Origin: JAADEM01 sp965371855
GTDB taxonomy: Bacteria; Bacteroidota; Bacteroidia; Bacteroidales; Marinilabiliaceae
Assembly: GCA_965371855.1 (NCBI GenBank)
Contig: CBDUZZ010000042.1
Span: forward strand, 1-38,782
DNA: 38,782 nucleotides
Direction of reading: 5' to 3'
Below, piece after piece: positions 33,374 to 38,782 of this stretch. The notes below the pieces were generated by a model. It was not told where the DNA came from and searched no databases. It was given only the letters and a program-made list of their open reading frames with translations. The position numbers were made by a program, and so were the translations under genes. Each line of letters opens with the position of its first letter. Position 1 is the first letter of the stretch.

Positions 33374-33405
33374 AATGGTAAATTGTTAATGATTAATGAT
33401 AAATT
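33374..33405. repeat. AT-rich dispersed repeat, copy 4
   Basis: AATGGTAAATTGTTAATGAT followed by TAATGATAAATT repeats words of the AT-rich repeats in the AmmeMemoRadiSam operon. It lies just upstream of the miaB -7 box. Confidence 0.4.
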
Positions 33406-33486
33406 TTGGTTTTATTTGTTTTGATATTTTTAATCAGGTAGAGACAAGAAAAATATCATTACTCGTAAATCAGGCGGGCAAACTTC

Positions 33487-33533
33487 ACTCACGGGGTGAC
33501 CCTTTGGCTGATACAGATAGTCACCCGGTGAGT
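33487..33533. repeat. 14-bp-arm palindrome, copy 4
   Basis: Arm ACTCACGGGGTGAC (33487-33500) and arm GTCACCCGGTGAGT (33520-33533) match copies 1-3 with one base changed, but the 19-base loop is unrelated. Conserved stem and free loop suggest selection on, or recognition of, the hairpin. Confidence 0.75.
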
Positions 33534-33557
33534 AAAATACAGTGTCAACTGCATTCT

Positions 33558-33580
33558 CCCCTCTCCATTTTGGAGAGGGG
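33558..33580 (-). terminator. Hairpin after the S9 peptidase gene
   Basis: CCCCTCTCCA and TGGAGAGGGG pair over 10 bases with loop TTT, 23 bases after the peptidase stop on the minus strand. It is similar in style to the hairpins at 5854-5953, so it may be a repeat serving as terminator. Confidence 0.5.
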
Positions 33581-33602
33581 TTAGGGGTGAGGTTTTTCTA
33601 AT

Positions 33603-35684
33603 TTATTTCAACCATTGATCCAGCCACCTGAAATACTCCCGTTGCCAGAGAATGCCGTTTTGAGGTTGCAGTACAAAATGGCTCTCTTCGGGGAAAAAGA
33701 GAAAACGAGCGGGAATACCCCTCATTACAGCAGTGTTAAAAGCACCCATACTTTGAGCGTAAGGAATACGGAAATCATTTGCTCCCGTAATAACCAATAT
33801 TGGAGTGTCCCACTTTTTTACAAATTTATGGGGAGAGTTGGCATAACTACGCATTGCTGTTTTGTTCGATTTATCCCAATAGTTACCTTTTAAGTCCCAG
33901 TCAACAAACCACATCTCTTCAGTTGTAGAGTACATCTGTTCAAAATTAAATATTCCGCAATGCGATATAAATGTTTTGAATCGTTTGTTATGATGGCCGG
34001 CAAGCCAGTACACCGAGAACCCGCCATAGCTGGCTCCAACAGCACCCAGTCGGTTGTTATCTACAAATGGCTCTTTTGCCAAAGCATCGATAGCAGAAAG
34101 ATAGTCTTTCATATTTTGTCCGCCGTAATCACCACTAATCTGTTCGTTCCACTCCTGTCCAAAGCCCGGCAAACCACGTCTGTTTGGAGCTACAATAATG
34201 TAATCGTTTGCAGTCATCATCTGGAAATTCCAGCGTAAGCTCCAAAACTGACTAACGGTGCTTTGTGGCCCTCCCTGGCAGTAGAGTAGGGTGGGGTATT
34301 TTTTTTCGGGGTTGAAATGCGGGGGATAGATAACCCACACCAACATATCTTTCCTATCGGTGGTTTTTATCCAGCGTTTTTCAACTTTTCCCATTGTTAT
34401 CTGGTTCAGTAGTGGGTCGTTTACTTTTGAAATATTAGTGCCCTCGCCTGTTTTTATGTTCACAGAATAAATTTCCGGAGGCTGGCTCATCGAAGTTCGG
34501 GTAGCAATAAGCTTATCTCCAGCTACCGAAAATGATCCATAATTATGAATACCTTCTGTAATTTTTTTAATGAAATCACTTGATAATGTATATTTGAATA
34601 TCTCATCAGTTCCCAAATCGTTACTTGTAAACCATATAATATCACCGGAAGTATCCCATGTTAAATTATGTGCACTACGATCAAAATCAGCAGTGCAATC
34701 TTTTTTCTCGCCTGTAGCCAAATTCATCATGAATAACCTGTTTTGGTCAGATTCATAACCATCTCTGGCCATACTTTCCCAGGCTATGAATTTACTATCA
34801 GGAGAAAATGCCGGGTCAATATCGTATCCTGGCATCCCATCTGTAATGTTAGTGGTTTCTTTACCGGATAAGTCGTAAAGATAGATGTCGGAGTTAGTTG
34901 AGAAAGAGTACTTTTTCCCTGTAAGTTTCTTGCAAGTGTATGCAATTGCTTTACCGTCAGAACTCCATGATATTTGTTCCATACCACCAAAAGGAGTCAG
35001 AGGAGAATCATATTTTTCACCTTTCATTATGTCAATGCCCTTTTCAGCTTTCCCATCTTTGTATGGAGTATAAAATATATGACTGTACTTATAATTGTGC
35101 CAATGATCCCAGTGCCTGTACATCAGGTCGTTCTCAATACGGGCATTAGCAAGAGGAAGATCAGGATAAATATCATGGATATCTTTATCAAGCTTTATTC
35201 TTTTCGTATATAAAATGTGATTTAGGTCGGGAGAATATTTATAGCCTGAGATACCTCCTTTAATGTTTGTGACTCTGTTAACAACTGTTCCGTCACTGCT
35301 CATTTCATAAAGCTGAACATCATCATCATAAGCAACCAGAAAAGTAATCTGGTTTCCATCAGGATGCCATGCAACCTCAAATTCGTTTGCAGTTGTTTGT
35401 GTTATTTGTGTGAAATCTCCACCGTCAACCGGCATCGTGTAGATGTCTGTATAAGTTCTATTTTCATCAATCTTAGTGTATGAAACGGTAAAAAGTACTG
35501 TTTTTCCCTCAGGAGAGACAGAAACATTTCCAATGCGTCCGAATGACCACAGTACTTCAGGGGTCATGATATCACTGCTTACCTTTAAGTCACGATTTGT
35601 AAAGGTAGGTTGTTTAATCCTTTTGTCACAGTCACATGCTGTTAATATAATAACAGCCAAAACTAAAAAATATAATTTCTTCAT
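33603..35684 (-). CDS. S9 family prolyl-oligopeptidase-like lipoprotein
   Basis: This 693-residue exported serine peptidase starts with a lipoprotein signal (MKKLYFLVLAVIILTAC, lipobox LTAC, Cys at 17). Residues about 45-410 form a beta-propeller with repeated WHPDGNQITF, WSSDGKAIAYT and FSPDSKFIAWES blades. The C-terminal alpha/beta-hydrolase domain carries the triad: Ser552 in GASYGG, Asp637 in GANDFRIP and His669 in EESHFV. Family members cut short peptides (dipeptidyl or acylaminoacyl peptidases), and here the site would be periplasmic or at the outer membrane. Length is normal and the triad intact. It stands as a single gene. The exact specificity is unknown. Confidence 0.92.
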   Translation of the reverse strand: MKKLYFLVLAVIILTACDCDKRIKQPTFTNRDLKVSSDIMTPEVLWSFGRIGNVSVSPEGKTVLFTVSYTKIDENRTYTDIYTMPVDGGDFTQITQTTANEFEVAWHPDGNQITFLVAYDDDVQLYEMSSDGTVVNRVTNIKGGISGYKYSPDLNHILYTKRIKLDKDIHDIYPDLPLANARIENDLMYRHWDHWHNYKYSHIFYTPYKDGKAEKGIDIMKGEKYDSPLTPFGGMEQISWSSDGKAIAYTCKKLTGKKYSFSTNSDIYLYDLSGKETTNITDGMPGYDIDPAFSPDSKFIAWESMARDGYESDQNRLFMMNLATGEKKDCTADFDRSAHNLTWDTSGDIIWFTSNDLGTDEIFKYTLSSDFIKKITEGIHNYGSFSVAGDKLIATRTSMSQPPEIYSVNIKTGEGTNISKVNDPLLNQITMGKVEKRWIKTTDRKDMLVWVIYPPHFNPEKKYPTLLYCQGGPQSTVSQFWSLRWNFQMMTANDYIIVAPNRRGLPGFGQEWNEQISGDYGGQNMKDYLSAIDALAKEPFVDNNRLGAVGASYGGFSVYWLAGHHNKRFKTFISHCGIFNFEQMYSTTEEMWFVDWDLKGNYWDKSNKTAMRSYANSPHKFVKKWDTPILVITGANDFRIPYAQSMGAFNTAVMRGIPARFLFFPEESHFVLQPQNGILWQREYFRWLDQWLK

Positions 35685-35755
35685 AGTTAATAACTTTTAG
35701 GTGTAGTAATAAAATTGTTACGATTAAATCATTAGATGTTTTTTTTATTGCATTG

Positions 35756-35763
35756 TAAAGGTA
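35756..35763 (-). promoter_or_regulatory. Candidate -7 box of the S9 peptidase gene
   Basis: TACCTTTA on the minus strand differs from TAnnTTTG only at the last base. It lies about 70 bases before the start codon. Confidence 0.35.
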
Positions 35764-35840
35764 ATAAACAGGCGTGATATTTAGTCGATAAAGGTTATGA
35801 AATATTTGGGTGAAGGATGTTTTTGAAGAAAATTTGCATG

Positions 35841-35873
35841 AACCCTCCAAGGGTTTCAAACCATTGGAGGGTT
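35841..35873. repeat. Hairpin AACCCTCCAA/TTGGAGGGTT
   Basis: A perfect 10-bp stem with a 13-base loop in the gap between the peptidase and helicase genes. It is too far from either gene end to be an obvious terminator. Confidence 0.55.
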
Positions 35874-35944
35874 GTAAGAATAATAGATGATATTAAAATA
35901 TCGAGACCTATCTTAGTGAAACTTCCTGCGCAATAGCTATGTAG

Positions 35945-36124
35945 TGTCTGCAAGAAAACATGACACGGATCGTCATTGCGAGGACGATAGGACGAAGCCC
36001 GCCTGACCACTATTGAAAAACATTAAAGTCGGGCAGGCAGGCTTCACTTCCCGACAAATCGGAACAAGCTGTACCTCGTTCGCAATGACGCCAACCTCTA
36101 TATTTAATAGTTTTCTTGTAGGCA
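35945..36124. mobile_element. Miniature inverted-repeat element, copy 2
   Basis: TGTCTGCAAGAAAACA (35945-35960) and AGTTTTCTTGTAGGCA (36109-36124) are terminal inverted repeats matching at 13 of 16 positions. CTATGTA directly flanks both sides (35937-35943 and 36125-36131, one extra base on the left), as expected for a target duplication. Inside lies a second palindrome, CGTCATTGCG (35971-35980) with CGCAATGACG (36081-36090), of the widespread GTCATTGCGAG type, and an inner hairpin GCCCGCCTGAC/GTCGGGCAGGC. The gap from 35685 to 36190 holds no gene. Confidence 0.65.
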
Positions 36125-36138
36125 CTATGTAAAAAAAA

Positions 36139-36167
36139 ACAGGGCTTCACATTATGTGAAGCCCTGT
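36139..36167 (-). terminator. Terminator of the DEAD-box helicase gene
   Basis: ACAGGGCTTCACA and TGTGAAGCCCTGT form a perfect 13-bp stem with loop TTA. On the minus strand it is followed by a run of T (complement of A at 36131-36138), 24 bases after the stop. Confidence 0.85.
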
Positions 36168-36190
36168 TTAAATATTATAGAATATGGATT

Positions 36191-37861
36191 TTAACGTCGT
36201 CTTCTGTTTCCTCCTTTATACCCACCTCTGTCTCTGTCTCTACCTCTTCTTCCTCCACCTGATCCTGGCTTTGGTGATGCAGGTTCTACAGAAATACGTT
36301 TCTCGTTAAAAGGTACTTTTTTAAGTCCTTTAATAACATCACTCTCATAATCACTGTCAACCTCAAAGAATGAGAAACTTTTTAAAATTTCTATTTTCCC
36401 AATTTCAACATTTCGGGCTTTTACTTTAGTATTAATCAGACCTATTATGTCTTTAGACGTAAGTTTGTCTTCTTTGCCAACATTTATAAATAGTCTGGAG
36501 AACTTATTTTTACTATAGTGTGTTGGCTCGTCTTTATACACGTTAATGTCAGGTGCATCTTTATAGTATTCCGCAAATCTTTGAAATTCAAGAGCAACGA
36601 ATCTTTTTATCAGATCTTCCCTGTCAAGCCAGGCAAGTTTGCTGTATATTGATGGTAAAAACTGGCTTATCACATCTTCGTTAATTTCAACCTTTTCTGT
36701 TTTGTCTATAAAATGGAAAAGCTGCTTTTGTGTAATCTCTTCAGCTGACGGAACCAATTTTCTCTCTATCTTTTTCTTTAAAAGCTTCTCAATCTCCTTA
36801 ATCCTTCTGATTTCACGCATGTGCAGTATTGAAACACAAGTGCCGCTTTTACCGGCTCTTCCTGTTCTTCCACTACGGTGTACATACACTTCAGCGTCAT
36901 CAGGCAGGTTGTAGTTAATAACATGAGACAGATCGTTCACATCAATTCCACGTGCAGCAACATCGGTAGCAACTAATATTTGTATATGCTTACTTCTGAA
37001 TCGGTGCATTACCAGGTCGCGTTGAGCCTGAGTCAGATCACCATGAATGGCATCAGCATTGTATCCCTCACCCATAAGTTTATCTGCAATGTCTTTAGTA
37101 TCTTGTCTGGTACGGCAAAAAACTATCCCATAGACATCAGGATTAACATCCACCAAACGTTTCAACGCTTTATATCTGTCACTGGCATGAACCATGTAAA
37201 ACTCATGTTTTACATTCTCTGCGCCCGAATTCTTTGTTCCTACCCTAAGTTCAACAGGATTTTTCATGTACTTTTTTGAAATCCTTGCAATTGAATCAGG
37301 CATCGTTGCCGAGAATAGAAGTGTTTGTTTGGTTTCAGGAGTCTGTTGAATAATTGTCTCAAGATCTTCTTTAAAACCCATATTTAACATCTCGTCAGCT
37401 TCATCCAATATCAGCCATCTTAGTTTGTCGAGATGTAAAACATTTCTGTTAATAAGGTCATTCAATCTTCCGGGTGTTCCAACTACAATATGGGAACCTC
37501 TTTTCAGAGCTTTAATTTGTGTTCTGATATCACTACCACCGTACACTGGTGTAACGTTCAGCCCTGAAGTGTATTTGGAATAAGATTTAATGTCTTTTGT
37601 GATTTGAAGACACAGCTCACGTGTAGGGCACATAACTAAAGCCTGAACGACACTGTTTGATGTATCAACTAATTGTATAACAGGAAGCCCAAATGCACCT
37701 GTTTTACCGGTGCCTGTTTGTGCCAGGCCTATCAGATCGTCACCATTTTTTAATAATTCGGGAATTACTTTACTCTGAATAGGGGTTGGTTCTACAAATC
37801 CTAATTCTTCAATAGCCTTTAAAACATCTGAGTTCAGGCCGGTTTCAATAAATTTCTGCAT
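36191..37861 (-). CDS. DEAD-box RNA helicase with DbpA-like RNA-binding domain
   Basis: This 556-residue ATP-dependent RNA helicase has the Q motif (FVEPTPIQ), AQTGTGKT (near 46-53), PTRELCLQ, GTPGRL, DEAD, SAT, ARGIDV and HRSGRTGR in order within residues 1-370. Residues about 460-530 form a DbpA-type RRM (FSRLFINVGKEDKLTSKDII), and the last 25 residues are an Arg/Gly-rich tail (GSGGGRRGRDRDRGGYKGGN) that should bind RNA non-specifically. A role in ribosome assembly or cold-associated RNA remodelling is typical. It has a -7 box (37922-37915) and a strong terminator. Calling it DeaD/CsdA rather than DbpA would be guessing. Confidence 0.93.
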   Translation of the reverse strand: MQKFIETGLNSDVLKAIEELGFVEPTPIQSKVIPELLKNGDDLIGLAQTGTGKTGAFGLPVIQLVDTSNSVVQALVMCPTRELCLQITKDIKSYSKYTSGLNVTPVYGGSDIRTQIKALKRGSHIVVGTPGRLNDLINRNVLHLDKLRWLILDEADEMLNMGFKEDLETIIQQTPETKQTLLFSATMPDSIARISKKYMKNPVELRVGTKNSGAENVKHEFYMVHASDRYKALKRLVDVNPDVYGIVFCRTRQDTKDIADKLMGEGYNADAIHGDLTQAQRDLVMHRFRSKHIQILVATDVAARGIDVNDLSHVINYNLPDDAEVYVHRSGRTGRAGKSGTCVSILHMREIRRIKEIEKLLKKKIERKLVPSAEEITQKQLFHFIDKTEKVEINEDVISQFLPSIYSKLAWLDREDLIKRFVALEFQRFAEYYKDAPDINVYKDEPTHYSKNKFSRLFINVGKEDKLTSKDIIGLINTKVKARNVEIGKIEILKSFSFFEVDSDYESDVIKGLKKVPFNEKRISVEPASPKPGSGGGRRGRDRDRGGYKGGNRRRR

Positions 37862-37914
37862 AAATAATTATTTACCACCGGTAGTGGTTTTTAGTTTCCG
37901 GCGGATTCAGGCCG

Positions 37915-37922
37915 CAAAGATA
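37915..37922 (-). promoter_or_regulatory. -7 box of the helicase gene
   Basis: TATCTTTG on the minus strand matches TAnnTTTG exactly and is followed by CGGCC, 53 bases before the ATG. The leader contains a small palindrome ACCACTACCGGTGGT. Confidence 0.5.
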
Positions 37923-37974
37923 GTCTCTTTTTTTTAGTTCTGGCTATTTGTGCTTTATTTAGTGAAGCGAAAAT

Positions 37975-38281
37975 TCAAGATGCAAGTGCGACATTATCAT
38001 CAAAGTTATTTAAAAACACCTTTCCAGGAGTATTATAATTGAGTTTTTTTCTAGGCCTTCTATTTAGCTTCATAGTTATTTCATTGATATATAAATGATT
38101 AATACTTTCAAAGTCTGCTTTTTTAGGAATATATTGTCTAATTAATCTATTTGTATATCCATTAAGCTTGGCAAATTAGGACGAAGGCGGTTGCTCTTTC
38201 AGCAATGGTTACAATAGCCCCTTTATTATCTTTACCCGCAATCGTATCGATCTCCCAATTGCCAACTCTTTGTTTATTATT
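37975..38281 (-). pseudogene. IS30-family transposase remnant with internal deletion
   Basis: Read on the minus strand, 38281-38164 gives NNKQRVGNWEIDTIAGKDNK then GAIVTIAERATAFVLI, the start of the IS30 DDE catalytic domain with the first Asp. After a frame change near 38170 it continues KLNGYTNRLIRQYIPKKADF and MKLNRRPRKKLNYNTPGKVF to a TGA at 37977-37975, the IS30 C terminus. About 80-100 residues with the second Asp and the Glu are missing, as is the N-terminal DNA-binding part. It cannot be active. Its upstream end abuts the inverted-repeat element at 38281. Confidence 0.85.
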
Positions 38282-38410
38282 AACGGTTAGTATAAGAAAT
38301 AGTAGCCGACTGCGTGGTACTTACCTGTCAAGTTACAAGGAAGTTGAAGCGGGCTAAAACCCTTAAAATTACTACTATCTCGCTTATTTTTTATATACAT
38401 TGTTATGGGC
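38281..38410 (-). repeat. Imperfect inverted-repeat element, integron attC-like
   Basis: On the minus strand the element opens GCCCATAACAATGTATATAA and closes TTCTTATACTAACCGTTA; the outer 24 or so bases pair imperfectly. Its middle holds AGCCCGCTTCAACTTCC. Ends of the form ..AAC and GTTA.. and a length of 130 bases resemble attC sites of gene cassettes, and it lies just 3' of a minus-strand gene fragment, as attC would. The core bases do not match RYYYAAC/GTTRRRY exactly. It may instead be another dispersed repeat. Confidence 0.35.
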
Positions 38411-38467
38411 TGATTATTGATTTTCATTTTTTATAATAGCAACAACTATTTATTATTCTATAATCTG

Positions 38468-38719
38468 TTATGCTTTGATAATTCCAAATTTAGCATGTTT
38501 TTTTCCTTTTTCAATTGCCCAAATCACATTTTCATAATCAAAATGCCAGTATTCTTTAGGATCAACTACAAAATTTTCTTTTTCAAAAAGACTTATAAGT
38601 AATTTTCTGTTCTTTCTTACCTGATCTGTAATATCAGGATGAAACGGATAGCATGTTTTATTAAGTTCTAAATGAAGACCGTTATTATTTCCAAAGTCCA
38701 TTACGCAATCTTTTTTCAA
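38468..38719 (-). pseudogene. VanX-like D-Ala-D-Ala dipeptidase fragment
   Basis: An 83-codon frame (TTG start; the frame is open for 10 more codons upstream without ATG) matches the C terminus of the VanX/DdpX M15 peptidases: VMDFG resembles the MGxxFD block, RKNRKLLISLFEKENF the NRxLLRxIMExAGF helix, and EYWHFDY the EWWHFDY motif with catalytic Glu and zinc His. The family is about 200 residues, so over half is absent, including the SxHxxGxAxD zinc motif. A different upstream frame reads IKVLNYRSP, reminiscent of the earlier VanX YRP block, suggesting a frameshift and deletion. Probably not functional. Homology is by eye. Confidence 0.45.
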
Positions 38720-38782
38720 ATCATATATTATAGGGGACTTCTATAATTTAACACTTTGATATTCAAATATTTATTAGTATAT

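Overview
The window looks like a chromosomal segment of a Bacteroidota bacterium, probably a Bacteroidales or Marinilabiliales-like anaerobe or marine form; the order is inference. Support: low GC, several -7 boxes of the Bacteroidetes type (TAnnTTTG), three exported proteins ending in type IX secretion (T9SS) sorting-like domains, and Bacteroidetes-type housekeeping proteins. No rRNA or tRNA gene and no CRISPR array was found.

Region 1 (1-5521): a plus-strand operon carries an AmmeMemoRadiSam system: a Memo/AMMECR1 fusion (B+A), a polytopic spermidine-synthase-like membrane protein with a degenerate active site, a small four-helix-bundle protein lying between AT-rich repeats, and the radical SAM enzyme. 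Both core AmmeMemoRadiSam proteins have export-type N termini, and that of the radical SAM enzyme looks like a Tat signal. Region 2 (5501-6328): a dense nest of palindromic repeats, including a 107-bp tandem duplication that begins inside the last codons of the radical SAM gene.

Region 3 (6329-25084): an accessory surface-protein cluster. Gene A (3182 aa) has a LamG-like head, three large beta-rich modules and a T9SS tail. Then come a lipoprotein-like TPR/transmembrane/HTH regulator, a small exported NVEALA-like peptide, gene B (634 aa, apparently a collapsed version of gene A) and gene C (1609 aa, beta-helix). Genes A, B and C share a tail of about 520 residues whose similarity pattern switches along its length, suggesting recombination among them. 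A tandem 33-bp repeat with a C10 tract lies before the peptide gene and is a candidate control site. I consider this the most likely undescribed system in the window: a regulator, a peptide and a set of T9SS surface proteins with exchangeable parts.

Region 4 (25177-37861): mostly housekeeping: tadA, an overlooked 54-aa membrane peptide, aspS, a YbiT-like ABC-F ATPase, an acyltransferase, a STAS protein behind a sigma-54-like promoter, miaB, an S9 peptidase and a DEAD-box RNA helicase. The gaps hold miniature repeat elements, including two elements sharing the same terminal inverted repeat, an evenly spaced triple palindrome, and a dispersed 14-bp-arm palindrome.

Region 5 (37975-38782): a graveyard with an internally deleted IS30-family transposase, an imperfect inverted-repeat element resembling an integron attC site, and a VanX-like dipeptidase fragment.
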